Assembly (NCBI GenBank): GCA_904393115.1
Contig: CAJFMX010000007.1
Span: 38,963-102,962 of the forward strand
DNA length: 64,000 nt
Direction: 5' to 3'
Source of the DNA: an uncultured Clostridia bacterium
GTDB taxonomy: Bacteria > Bacillota > Clostridia > Christensenellales > UBA1750
This document shows, piece by piece, positions 8,447 to 16,103 of the stretch. The notes beneath the pieces are model-generated. The model was not told where the DNA came from. It worked only from the letters and a program-made list of their open reading frames with translations, and made no database searches. The translations under genes were made by a program, and so were the position numbers. Numbering within the stretch: the stretch's first letter is position 1; each line of letters begins with the position of its first letter.

Positions 8447-9343
8447 TCAGCGCTGGCGCTGCACGCCGCCGAGGACCGTGCCCTCGTTTTTGCCGTAGAG
8501 CGTGCCCACGCAGCCGCCGATGTGCGCGCCGGGCAGGATGTTGCCGTACACCGTGGTGATGTCGCCCGCAACGCGGCCGGAGACGTCGCCCATGACCTTG
8601 CCCAGCACGCTGCCGCCGACCTCGCCCGTCAGGTTCCCGCGGAGGATCTTGCGGTTCTTGGTGTAGACCGTGCCGAGGTCACCGCCCACGCGGCCGGACA
8701 GGGCCCCGCCGATGGGCGCGGTGACGTCGCCGTCCACCGTGCCGGTGAGGTCGCCGCCGATCGGGCTGCGCACGCTGCCCTGCACGTGCCCCTCCATCCG
8801 GCCGCCGATGGGCCCGGTGACGTCCCCGCAGATCTCCACGCCTGGCTCGATCGAGCCGCCGATGGGGCCGCTGACGCTGCCGCCGATGCGCGCGCCCTGG
8901 CGGATGCTCCCGCCCACCGGGCCGCGCACGCTGCCCGAGATCTGCGCGTTGCGGCCGATGGGCCCGCCGAGCACGCCCGTCACGTCGCCGTCCACCTGCA
9001 CGTTGTCCGCGATGCCGCCGCCGATGATCCCGTGCACGCCGCCCTCGATGCGCGTATTGCCGGCGCCCGTTCCGATGGAGCCGCCGAGCACGCCGGTCAC
9101 GTCCCCGCCGATGTGCACGCCGTCCGCGATGCTTCCGCCCACGATCCCGCGCACGCTGCCCGCGACGTCCGCGCCGATGTCCCTGCCGTAGATGCCCGAG
9201 ACGCTGCGCCGCGCGCTCTGCTGCGCGCGCGATCCGGCCGCGCCTGCTCGCGCCTGCAGGGCCTCGATCTCGCGGTCCGCCTCCTCGGGCGTCAGCTCGC
9301 CCGCCGCGACCGCGTTCAGGATTTCTTCCATGCTCGCATACAT
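8447..9343 (-). CDS. Repeat beta-solenoid (bactofilin-like) protein, third gene of the DUF2089 operon
   Basis: The 298-residue protein begins with a short helical module (EEILNAVAAGELTPEEADREI, residues 5-25). A 25-residue linker follows, then at least 20 turns built on 8- and 10-residue units of the form G(D/S)VxGxIGG. That glycine/aspartate/valine pattern is what a right- or left-handed beta-solenoid such as bactofilin gives. It has no signal peptide or membrane segment. Near the end the regular units give way to two GTVY/TLYGKN turns. The ATG at 9343 is nine bases from AGGAGG, which lies just past the previous gene's stop; an in-frame ATG at 9361 lacks room for a ribosome binding site. Function is unknown; a polymer or surface-sensing scaffold is only an inference. 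Confidence 0.75.
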   Translation of the reverse strand: MYASMEEILNAVAAGELTPEEADREIEALQARAGAAGSRAQQSARRSVSGIYGRDIGADVAGSVRGIVGGSIADGVHIGGDVTGVLGGSIGTGAGNTRIEGGVHGIIGGGIADNVQVDGDVTGVLGGPIGRNAQISGSVRGPVGGSIRQGARIGGSVSGPIGGSIEPGVEICGDVTGPIGGRMEGHVQGSVRSPIGGDLTGTVDGDVTAPIGGALSGRVGGDLGTVYTKNRKILRGNLTGEVGGSVLGKVMGDVSGRVAGDITTVYGNILPGAHIGGCVGTLYGKNEGTVLGGVQRQR

Positions 9344-9357
9344 GTCGCCATTCCTCC

Positions 9358-10485
9358 TCATGGATGATGGATGTCGCCGCACACCTTGCCGCGGTTGACG
9401 CCGCGCAGGCAGCGCACGTCGCCCCGGATGACCGCGCCCTCCAGGATGTCCCCGCAGATCTCCTTTACGTCGCCGTTCACGCAGCCGGAGACGTTGCCGC
9501 GGATGCAGCCCAGCGCGTCGCCGCCGACGGCGCCCGTGAGATCGCCGAGGAGCTCCCCGTCCACATCGCCCGAGACGCAGCCCGAAAGGTCGCCGTGGAT
9601 GCGGCCGCGGTAGTCGCCGCGGACCTGGCCGGAGAGGCTCCCGCCGATGTCGCCCAGGCAGTCCCCGCCGACGCGGCCGGACAGGTCCCCTTCGATGCGG
9701 CCGCGGAAGTCGCCGCTCACCTCGCCGGAGAGGCTGCCGCCGATGTCGCTGTGCGCGTCTGCGCGGACCGCCCCGGAGAGGTCGCCGGCCACATTGCCGG
9801 AGAAGTCGCCGCAGACAACGCCCGCGAGCGAACCGCCGACGTTCCCGCGCAGGTCCCCGCCGACGCGCCCCTCCGGCGCGAGGCTGCCGGCGATGTTCCC
9901 GCGCATGTCGCCCGCGACGCTGCCGGCCAGATCCCCGGAAATCGACCCGACGACGTCGCCGGCGATCTGCGCGCCCGGCCGCACGGACCCGAGGATGGAC
10001 CCATACACCGAGCCCTCCACGCGCGTGCCCGCTTCCACGTCGCCGGCGATGGTGCCCACGCGCCGGCTCGCCGAGCCGCCAAAGGCCAGCTCCAGCTTCC
10101 GGGAGAAGCGGTCGGCCCAGACCGCCGCGCCGCGCCCCATGTCCTCCGCAAAGGAGGCCGCGCCGCGGCTGAAGTCCTCGGCCCACTGGTTCAGGCGATC
10201 CGCGCTGTCCTGCAACCGCTCCTCGAGCGGCCGGCCCTGCGCGCTCGGGCCCTGGGTCCACGCCGCGCCGCCGGCGGAGGGGTCCGCCCCATCGGGGTCC
10301 GCCTCCTGACTGGAGGCCGACTGCCTGTCAGGGGTGGGGTCTGGCTGGTCCTGCGGCATGGGGTCTTCGGCGGGGGCGGGTTCCCCCTGCGCGGCTTCCA
10401 GCGCCGCGATGGCTGCCTCGGCCTCGTCCGGCGTGAGCTTGCCGGCGGAAACGGCGGCGAGGATTTCCTGCATGTCCCGATCCAT
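9358..10485 (-). CDS. Repeat beta-solenoid (bactofilin-like) protein, second gene of the DUF2089 operon
   Basis: The 375-residue protein starts with the same helical module as its neighbour (QEILAAVSAGKLTPDEAEAAI, residues 6-26). A Pro/Asp/Gln-rich linker to about residue 80 and a helical stretch to about 135 (NQWAEDFSRGAASFAEDMG) follow. The rest is roughly 28 octapeptide units of the form GDLxGxVx, for example GDLSGRVG, GDCLGDIG and GSLSGQVR. Repeat units are more regular than in the downstream paralogue, and several carry a cysteine towards the C-terminus. There is no export signal. The start has AAGGAG six bases upstream. Its stop is followed immediately by the next gene's AGGAGG, so the two are co-translated. 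Function unknown. Confidence 0.75.
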   Translation of the reverse strand: MDRDMQEILAAVSAGKLTPDEAEAAIAALEAAQGEPAPAEDPMPQDQPDPTPDRQSASSQEADPDGADPSAGGAAWTQGPSAQGRPLEERLQDSADRLNQWAEDFSRGAASFAEDMGRGAAVWADRFSRKLELAFGGSASRRVGTIAGDVEAGTRVEGSVYGSILGSVRPGAQIAGDVVGSISGDLAGSVAGDMRGNIAGSLAPEGRVGGDLRGNVGGSLAGVVCGDFSGNVAGDLSGAVRADAHSDIGGSLSGEVSGDFRGRIEGDLSGRVGGDCLGDIGGSLSGQVRGDYRGRIHGDLSGCVSGDVDGELLGDLTGAVGGDALGCIRGNVSGCVNGDVKEICGDILEGAVIRGDVRCLRGVNRGKVCGDIHHP

Positions 10486-10510
10486 TGCGATCTCCTTTCC
10501 CCTGCGGCGC

Positions 10511-10879
10511 TCAGGGTTTTTTCAGCATGTCCAGCGCCTGTTCCTGCGTGATTTCGCCCTGCGCGAGCATCTCCAGCACCTCTTTGCGCGCCGGCTTTTC
10601 CTTGCTGGGGTTCGATTCCAGCCCCAGCGCGGCAAGAATCTGGTCCAGCCGCGCGCGCACGGTGGGATAGCTGATGCCCAGCTCCTTCTCCATCTCGCGG
10701 ATGTTGCCGCGGTTGCGCAGGAAGGAGAGGACGAAGCTGCGCTGCTCCGGCGTCAGCGCCAGGAGCCGCTCGGCCTGAAAATCCCCCTCGATGCTGGTGC
10801 CGCAGGCCGGGCAGTGCAGCTTTGTGATGTGCAGCGGCTTGTGACAGACGGGGCAGTCGTGCAGTACGTCGTGTGCCAC
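10511..10879 (-). CDS. DUF2089-family zinc-ribbon/HTH regulator
   Basis: The 122-residue protein has an N-terminal zinc ribbon (C9xxC12 and C23xxC26) and a central HTH (EMEKELGISYPTVRARLDQI). Its C-terminal helical hairpin (KEVLEMLAQGEITQEQALDML) closely resembles the N-terminal module of the two solenoid proteins encoded just downstream. This is the layout of DUF2089 proteins, which are thought to bind DNA. GTG at 10879 is eight bases from GGGAGG and is preferred over GTG 10888, which touches it. As first gene of the operon it is the obvious candidate regulator, possibly acting on the palindrome at 10940-10984. Confidence 0.8.
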   Translation of the reverse strand: MAHDVLHDCPVCHKPLHITKLHCPACGTSIEGDFQAERLLALTPEQRSFVLSFLRNRGNIREMEKELGISYPTVRARLDQILAALGLESNPSKEKPARKEVLEMLAQGEITQEQALDMLKKP

Positions 10880-10907
10880 GAGCCTCACCTCCCTTTCGTT
10901 TGTCTAT

Positions 10908-10935
10908 AGGATAGCACAGACTGCAAAATTGTCAA
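10908..10935 (-). promoter_or_regulatory. Promoter of the DUF2089-solenoid operon
   Basis: On the minus strand, consensus TTGACA (10935-10930), 16 bp, TATCCT (10913-10908) preceded by an extended TGC. The -35 begins five bases past the AT-rich palindrome, so a protein bound there would sit against RNA polymerase. Confidence 0.75.
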
Positions 10936-10939
10936 GAGA

Positions 10940-10984
10940 AAAGCTCAAAATATTTAAGATTAAATCTTAAATATTTTGAGCTTT
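10940..10984. repeat. Perfect AT-rich palindrome, 21-bp arms
   Basis: Arms 10940-10960 and 10964-10984 are exact reverse complements with a TAA centre; the inner bases are almost all A/T. It lies 22 bp past the nagD-like stop and directly upstream of the DUF2089 promoter. It may terminate nagD transcription (minus-strand T-rich tract follows), act as an operator, or both. The A/T-rich stem is unlike the GC-rich terminators elsewhere in this window. Confidence 0.7.
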
Positions 10985-11006
10985 GATTTTAATCAGATTC
11001 TGTGCG

Positions 11007-11783
11007 TCAGGGGTTGGGGATCTCGCCGACGCCGGAGAGAACGTACTTGGGGCAGTAGGGGAAGTTGCCGAGCATCTCGCGGGAGGTCACGCCCGAGAGG
11101 ACGAGGACGGTGTCCAGCTCCGTCTCGATGCCGGCGACGATGTCCGTATCCATGCGGTCGCCGATGATGGCCGTGTCCTCGCGGGAGGTGCCGAGCTGCT
11201 TGAGCGCGTGGCGCATCATCAGGGGGTTGGGCTTTCCGACGAAGTAGGCCTGCTTGCCGGTCGCAAGCTCGATGGGGGAGATCAGGGCGCGGGTCGCCGG
11301 GACGATGCCGCCCTCGACGGGCCCGGTCAGGTCGGAGTTCGTGCCGATGAGGCGCGCGCCCTTCTGAACGAGGTGAATGGCGCGCTCGAGCTTCTCAAAG
11401 TTGTAGGAGCGCGTCTCGCCCATGACGACGTAGTCGGGGTTGACCTCGTTCATGGTGATGCCCGCGTTGTAGAGCGCGTTGATGAGGCCGGGTTCGCCGA
11501 TGACGTAGGCGGAGCAGCCCGGCCGCTGCGCGGAAAGGAACGTGGCCGTGGCCAGGGCCGAGGTGTAGAAGTGCTCCTCCGGAACGTCCAGGCCCAGGCG
11601 GGCGAGCTTCATCTGCAGCTCCCGGGGCGAGCGCTCGGAGCTGTTTGTCAAAAAGAGGAACTTCTTGCCGTTGGCGTTGAGCCAGTTGAGGAACTCCTTG
11701 ACGCCGGGCAGCAGGAAGTTGCCGTGGTAGATCACGCCGTCCATGTCGCAGATAAAGCCCTTTTTGTCGCGTAAGCTCTGCAT
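11007..11783 (-). CDS. NagD-like HAD-superfamily (IIA) phosphatase
   Basis: This 258-residue cytosolic HAD hydrolase has the nucleophile motif DMDGVIYHG (D13, D15). Motif II is TNSSERSP, and the later motifs are VGKPNPLMM and IGDRMDTDI. The capping domain between them is of the C2A type shared by NagD, p-nitrophenylphosphatase and AraL. Substrates of this group are small phosphorylated sugars or nucleotides; which one cannot be read here. The start 11783 has GGAGGA seven bases upstream, whereas an upstream in-frame ATG at 11825 has none. It is divergent from prmA. Confidence 0.85.
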   Translation of the reverse strand: MQSLRDKKGFICDMDGVIYHGNFLLPGVKEFLNWLNANGKKFLFLTNSSERSPRELQMKLARLGLDVPEEHFYTSALATATFLSAQRPGCSAYVIGEPGLINALYNAGITMNEVNPDYVVMGETRSYNFEKLERAIHLVQKGARLIGTNSDLTGPVEGGIVPATRALISPIELATGKQAYFVGKPNPLMMRHALKQLGTSREDTAIIGDRMDTDIVAGIETELDTVLVLSGVTSREMLGNFPYCPKYVLSGVGEIPNP

Positions 11784-11862
11784 AGGTCCATCCTCCGTGA
11801 AAAGATTTTGCTCCCTGTCTAGCATACGACGGCCGGCCCTGCGCTGTCAAGGCAAATCCGCC

Positions 11863-11891
11863 TTGCAATTCCGGGCAAAGTCCGGTATCAT
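11863..11891 (+). promoter_or_regulatory. Promoter of prmA
   Basis: TTGCAA (11863-11868), 17 bp, TATCAT (11886-11891), about 30 bp before the prmA start. Confidence 0.65.
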
Positions 11892-11922
11892 GGGGAGAGA
11901 TTCGGATCGGGAGGGATGAGAA

Positions 11923-12891
11923 ATGGATTGGAAAAGAGTCACCATCAATACGACGGAGGAGGGCTTGGACCTTGTCGGCTACAAGCTCTCGGAGATCGGC
12001 ATCACGCAGTATGAACTCGTGGAGGACGCGGCCAGCACCCAGAAGATCCTGGACGAGACCTCGGCCTATTGGGACTACGTGGACGCGGAGGCGGTGCTCG
12101 CGGCGCGGCAGCCCTGCGTGCGCGTGTACCTGACGGAAAACGCCGTGGGCGAGGAGCAGCTTTCCGCCCTGCGCGCGGCGGTGGAGGAGCTCAAGGGCGC
12201 GGACGGCCTGGACCTGGGGAGCCTGTCCATCGAGGTGGAGCGCGTCCGCGACGAGGACTGGGCCAACAACTGGAAGCGCTTCTACAAGCCCATGGAGATC
12301 GGCAGGCGCCTGTTGGTCAAGCCCTCCTGGGAGGAGCTGGAGGCGCCCACGGACCGCATCGTCCTGCAGATGGACCCGGGCATGGTCTTTGGCACGGGCA
12401 CGCACGAGACGACGCAGCTCTGCCTGGAGATGCTGGACGCGCAGGTGCAGCCCGGGATGCGCGTGCTGGACCTGGGCTGCGGCAGCGGCATCCTGTCCAT
12501 CGGCGCGCTGCTGCTGGGCGCCAAGAGCGCCGTGGGCGTGGACATCGACCCCAACGCCGTGGACGTCTGCTACAACAACGCGGACGACAACGGCATCGAC
12601 CGCAGCCGCTACACGGTGCGGACCGGGAACGTGCTGGACGACCACGGCTTTGTGGACAGCCTGGGCACGGGGTATGACATCGTGGTGGCGAACATCGTCG
12701 CCGGGGTCATCGTGCCGCTGACGCCCCTCGTGCCGCGCCTCATCCGGGCGGGCGGGCTGTACATCGTCTCCGGCATCATCGGCGAGCGCGCGCCGGAGGT
12801 CGAGGCCGCGCTGGAGCAGAGCGGCTTTGCCGTGGAGAGCCGCCTGGAGCGCAAGGACTGGGTGGCCATCGCCTCCCGAAAGAAGGCCTGA
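11923..12891 (+). CDS. prmA: Ribosomal protein L11 methyltransferase
   Basis: PrmA trimethylates ribosomal protein L11 with SAM. The 322-residue protein has an N-terminal ferredoxin-like substrate domain (residues 1-100). Family motifs follow: WANNWKRFYKP and DPGMVFGTGTHETTQLCLEML, here split as DPGMVFGTGTHETT and QLCLEML. SAM motif I is DLGCGSGILSIGA near 183 and motif II is near VGVDIDPNAV. Length matches the family. The start has GGGAGGG upstream. It is a single gene ending at a shared terminator, not linked to dnaJ or rsmE as in many Bacillota. Confidence 0.95.
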   Translation: MDWKRVTINTTEEGLDLVGYKLSEIGITQYELVEDAASTQKILDETSAYWDYVDAEAVLAARQPCVRVYLTENAVGEEQLSALRAAVEELKGADGLDLGSLSIEVERVRDEDWANNWKRFYKPMEIGRRLLVKPSWEELEAPTDRIVLQMDPGMVFGTGTHETTQLCLEMLDAQVQPGMRVLDLGCGSGILSIGALLLGAKSAVGVDIDPNAVDVCYNNADDNGIDRSRYTVRTGNVLDDHGFVDSLGTGYDIVVANIVAGVIVPLTPLVPRLIRAGGLYIVSGIIGERAPEVEAALEQSGFAVESRLERKDWVAIASRKKA

Positions 12892-12897
12892 CGAGCA

Positions 12898-12942
12898 AAA
12901 AAACCGGTTCCCGGGGAAGAACATCCCGGAAACCGGTTTTTT
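12898..12942. terminator. Bidirectional terminator between prmA and the MFS gene
   Basis: An inverted repeat of AAACCGGTT and CCCGG blocks is flanked by an A-run and a T-run of seven. It lies between convergent genes. Confidence 0.85.
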
Positions 12943-12952
12943 TGCGGGCGCG

Positions 12953-14113
12953 TCACGCCGCGCGGCGCATGAAGCGGCTGATGAGCGGATAGGCCGCCGC
13001 CGTCAGCACGCAGACGACGCCCACGATGGAGAAGGCGGGCGTGATGCGGAACCAGTCGATGAGCGTGCCCATGACCGAGGGCCCGGCCATGATGCCGATG
13101 GCGTATACGGACTGGAAGAAGCCCATGGCCGTGGAGCGCTGCTCGTCCGGCACGTCCCGGATCGCGGCGGACATGATGAGGGAGAAGACCGAGGTCCCGC
13201 CGCAGCCGCCCAGGAACTGCATGACCGTCATGCCGAAGAAGGACTTCATCTGCGGCAGCAGGAAGCAGTAGAGCGCCAGGAGCGAAAACCCGATCACCGC
13301 AAGGCGCGTTTCCCCGATCGCCGCCGCGCGCTTTGTGCCCACAAAGTAGGAGGAGAGCACGCCGGCGAACGTGAACAGCGCCGAGCAGATGGAGAGCTGG
13401 ATGCTCGTGACCCCGATGTTTTGGATCACGGTGTTGGAGAAGGAGTTGGACGTGGCAAAGACGATGAACTGAAACAGCGCCGCCAACAGCGAGTAGACGA
13501 TCAGCCGCCTTTGCCCGACGACGCGGAGAAGCTGGCGCACGGGCAGGGGGTTGGGCTTGGGCGGCTCGTCCACGATGAACAGGGCGAGCACCGTCGCAAT
13601 CGCCCCGGAGATCAGGCTCATCCAGAACATGAGCACCATGCCGAACCGCTGGTAGAAGAGCCCGCCGAGCAGGTAGGCCGCCAGGATTCCCGCGTTGTTG
13701 ACCGCGTTGATGGAGCCGATGGAGCGGGAGAGCTCGTGCGGCTCGTAGTAGAGGGAGTTGAGGATCGTAAAGGAGATCCACATCGAGGACGCCACGCCCG
13801 AGATCGCGTTGGCGGAAAGGAGCACGTACGGGTTCTGGGAGAGCACGCGGATCAGCGAGGCCGTCGCGGACAGCAGCGCCCCGAGGAGGATGAACAGCTT
13901 GTGCTTCTGCTTGTTGTCCGCGGCAAGGCCCAGCGGCAGGCGGCAGAGGAGCTGCGTGGAACCGTACATGCCCACGATCACCCCGGCAAAGGAGGCCGAG
14001 ATGTTCAGCCCCAGAAGATACGGCGTCATGTAGGGATTGTAGACGTACTGCGCAAACCAGTAGAAGAACGTGACGAGATAGAGGAGGAGCCGCTTCCGTT
14101 TCAAATTCGTCAT
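12953..14113 (-). CDS. MFS transporter, sugar-type
   Basis: The 386-residue protein has about 12 hydrophobic segments in two halves. A basic loop (PLGLAADNKQKHK) sits after helix 2, as in MFS motif A, and a cytoplasmic loop near the middle (DEPPKPNPLPVRQLLR) separates the halves. The N-terminus WFAQYVYNPYMTPYL is typical of uncharacterised MFS carriers next to carbohydrate genes. The ATG at 14113 follows GAGGGAAAGTGAA. Upstream on the same strand is the RraA-like gene, separated by a terminator-like hairpin. Substrate unknown; a sugar or sugar acid fits the neighbourhood. Confidence 0.8.
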   Translation of the reverse strand: MTNLKRKRLLLYLVTFFYWFAQYVYNPYMTPYLLGLNISASFAGVIVGMYGSTQLLCRLPLGLAADNKQKHKLFILLGALLSATASLIRVLSQNPYVLLSANAISGVASSMWISFTILNSLYYEPHELSRSIGSINAVNNAGILAAYLLGGLFYQRFGMVLMFWMSLISGAIATVLALFIVDEPPKPNPLPVRQLLRVVGQRRLIVYSLLAALFQFIVFATSNSFSNTVIQNIGVTSIQLSICSALFTFAGVLSSYFVGTKRAAAIGETRLAVIGFSLLALYCFLLPQMKSFFGMTVMQFLGGCGGTSVFSLIMSAAIRDVPDEQRSTAMGFFQSVYAIGIMAGPSVMGTLIDWFRITPAFSIVGVVCVLTAAAYPLISRFMRRAA

Positions 14114-14146
14114 TTCACTTTCCCTCGTAAAAAAAGAAGTCAGAAA

Positions 14147-14184
14147 AAACCGAAGCCGGCCAAAGGAAACTTCGGCCGGCTCCG
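14147..14184 (-). terminator. Terminator after the RraA-like gene
   Basis: AGCCGGCC and GGCCGGCT arms, extended inward by AAG/CTT with one mismatch, are followed on the minus strand by GG and six T. It partly uncouples the downstream MFS gene. Confidence 0.75.
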
Positions 14185-14197
14185 GAAAAAGACGGAA

Positions 14198-15100
14198 TTA
14201 CAGGCGAACCTGAGAGGAATTGGTCTCGTTGTCCTTGGCGGCCTCTTCGAGCTCCTCGTCCCAGGTGAGGTGACGGTACTCCTCGGCGCGCGGATCCTCC
14301 TTGGCCCAGTTGACGAAATCCTGCCACATGGCGTAGGTCCACTTGGTGTCGATCTGCGCGGTGGTGTAGACCTTCTCGTGCAGGCGCTGGAAACCGAAGA
14401 TGTCGCGGACATGGCTCTTCTCCGCGCCGACGACGACTTCTTCCGCCAGGTGAGAGGGGATGAAGATGACGCCGGAGATGGTGCCCAGGACCACGTCGCC
14501 CGGCAGGCAGGTCGCCTTGCCGATGCGGCAGGGGACGTTGAAGCCCGTCATGGTGACATCGCCGATGCCGGTGGGGTCGATGCCGCGGTAGTAGACGTTG
14601 ATGCCCTCGATCTTGACGATCTGCTCCAGGTCGCGGATGCCGCCCCAGATGACGGCGCCGCCGCGCTTGGTGCGGGTCTTGATGGCGGTGGACAGGTTGC
14701 CGCCGACGTAGGTGCCCTGGAAGATCTTGTCGAACATGTCGACGACGACGACGTCGTCCTCGACCAGGGAGTCGATGATCCACTGGTTGAAGTAGCCCTT
14801 GCGGCCCTCTTCCTCATGGCCGTACTTGAGCAGGTAGTCGTTCAGGTCCGGGCGCATGGGGACCATGACGCCGGTCACCGCGCGGCCGACAAGGGTCGTG
14901 CCGGGGTGGGTCGTGCGGAACTCGCCCTCGAACTGATACTTATAGCCCTTGTTCCACAGGGGGCCCCAGGCCTCCTCCAGGGTGATCTTGCGCAGACGGC
15001 GCAGCACGTCCGCCGAAACCTTGGGACGGCCGTCTTCCATGCGCTCGCCCTTCCAAAGGGGCGTAATCTGGATGATGTCTTCTTTACAGTTGAACTTCAT
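14198..15100 (-). CDS. RraA-like aldolase/decarboxylase family protein
   Basis: The 300-residue protein holds an RraA-family core with GGAVIWGGIRD (the family's GG...GxxRD substrate loop) near residue 145. VDMFDKIFQGTYVGGNL precedes it, and LPGDVVLGTISGVIFIPSH follows. Catalytic members of this family are HMG/CHA aldolases or oxaloacetate decarboxylases acting on 4-hydroxy-4-methyl-2-oxoglutarate-type substrates; others, such as E. coli RraA, bind RNase E. Extra regions of about 70 residues at the N-terminus and about 60 at the C-terminus distinguish this protein from minimal RraA (about 160). It is divergent from the PHP/epimerase pair, which suggests a sugar-acid pathway. The start 15100 has AAGGGAG nine bases upstream. 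Confidence 0.75.
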   Translation of the reverse strand: MKFNCKEDIIQITPLWKGERMEDGRPKVSADVLRRLRKITLEEAWGPLWNKGYKYQFEGEFRTTHPGTTLVGRAVTGVMVPMRPDLNDYLLKYGHEEEGRKGYFNQWIIDSLVEDDVVVVDMFDKIFQGTYVGGNLSTAIKTRTKRGGAVIWGGIRDLEQIVKIEGINVYYRGIDPTGIGDVTMTGFNVPCRIGKATCLPGDVVLGTISGVIFIPSHLAEEVVVGAEKSHVRDIFGFQRLHEKVYTTAQIDTKWTYAMWQDFVNWAKEDPRAEEYRHLTWDEELEEAAKDNETNSSQVRL

Positions 15101-15167
15101 GTGGATAGTCTCCCTTCGCCTTTTCTTTCTCTGCGGGCTCTTCGTCCCCCCGCCCAATGACGACACC

Positions 15168-15196
15168 ATGATACCATGTGCGTAAATTTTATGCAA
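15168..15196 (-). promoter_or_regulatory. Promoter of the RraA-like gene
   Basis: On the minus strand, TTGCAT (15196-15191), 17 bp, TATCAT (15173-15168). Confidence 0.65.
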
Positions 15197-15278
15197 TGGA
15201 TTTTCGAGAATTCGCCGCGGCAAAATCTCGATTGTTTCAGGAAACGGAAAAACGGTCCGCATTGCGGAACACTGGGAT

Positions 15279-15307
15279 TTGCATTTGCGCGCCATCTGCG
15301 GTATATT
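15279..15307 (+). promoter_or_regulatory. Promoter of the PHP/epimerase operon
   Basis: TTGCAT (15279-15284), 17 bp, TATATT (15302-15307). Its -35 is identical to that of the divergent RraA promoter. A small inverted repeat (TCCGC ATT GCGGA, 15256-15268) lies just upstream between the two promoters and could be an operator. Confidence 0.65.
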
Positions 15308-15340
15308 TAGGAAGAGAGATTTGGAGAAGGGGAGACGAAG

Positions 15341-16042
15341 ATGGAAAAGCTGTTTACGATTGAGACGCATCTGCACACCGCCCAGGGGAGCGCCTGCGCG
15401 GTCTCCACCGGGGAGGAGATGGCCCGCGCGCACAAGGCCGCGGGGTATGACGCCATCATCTTGACCGATCACTTCTTCGGCGGGAATACGGCCGTGCCGC
15501 GGGACCTGCCCTGGGCGGAGCGGATCGAGCGCTACTGCGCCGGCTATGAGCAGGCCCGCGCGGTGGGGGAGGCCATCGGCCTGAAAGTGTTCTTTGGCAT
15601 CGAGTGGGCCTGGCACGGCACGGAGTTTTTGACGTACGGCATTGGCAAGGACTACCTCCTTGCGCATCCGGAGATGGAGACTTGGGACATCCCCACGTAC
15701 TTGACCAACGTGCGCGCGGCGGGCGCCTTTGTCAGCCACGCGCATCCCTTCCGCCAGGCGAGCTACCTCACGCAGCCGCCGCGCCTGTTCCCGGAGTACG
15801 TGGACGCTGTGGAGGTCTACAACTGCGGCAACGCCGAGCAGGCGTACAACGACCAGGCCCTGGCCTATGCCAAGAGATACGGCCTGGCCATGACCGCGGG
15901 CTCCGACGGCCACGACGCGCGCGAGATGCGCGGGGGCGGCATGCGCTTTGCCACGGAACTCAACACGATCGAGGACTTCATCCGCGCGGTGCGCACGCGC
16001 CAGCCCTTTGAAATTTTGCGGGGAAAAAAGAAGGATTCTTGA
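15341..16042 (+). CDS. PHP-domain metal-dependent phosphoesterase
   Basis: The 233-residue protein is a stand-alone PHP domain. H10 and H12 of THLHT, DHFFGG near residue 47, a Glu in FGIEWAWHG, SHAHPFR near 132 and SDGHD near 188 supply the trinuclear metal site of the polymerase/histidinol-phosphatase fold. Relatives hydrolyse phosphate mono- or diesters, including sugar or nucleotide phosphates. GGAGAAGGGGAG precedes the start. The 2-epimerase follows after 61 bp with its own ribosome binding site, so the two probably share a transcript. Confidence 0.85.
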   Translation: MEKLFTIETHLHTAQGSACAVSTGEEMARAHKAAGYDAIILTDHFFGGNTAVPRDLPWAERIERYCAGYEQARAVGEAIGLKVFFGIEWAWHGTEFLTYGIGKDYLLAHPEMETWDIPTYLTNVRAAGAFVSHAHPFRQASYLTQPPRLFPEYVDAVEVYNCGNAEQAYNDQALAYAKRYGLAMTAGSDGHDAREMRGGGMRFATELNTIEDFIRAVRTRQPFEILRGKKKDS

Positions 16043-16103
16043 ATCCTGCGCAGAACCATACCCATGATCCCGTGAAAACAAAATACAAAGGGGGATTTTG
16101 ACC

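Noticed and set aside
8447..10261. Solenoid repeats as a CRISPR array or DNA satellite
   Set aside because: The periodicity is 24-30 bp with drifting sequence, follows codons, and lies in two clean reading frames with ribosome binding sites.
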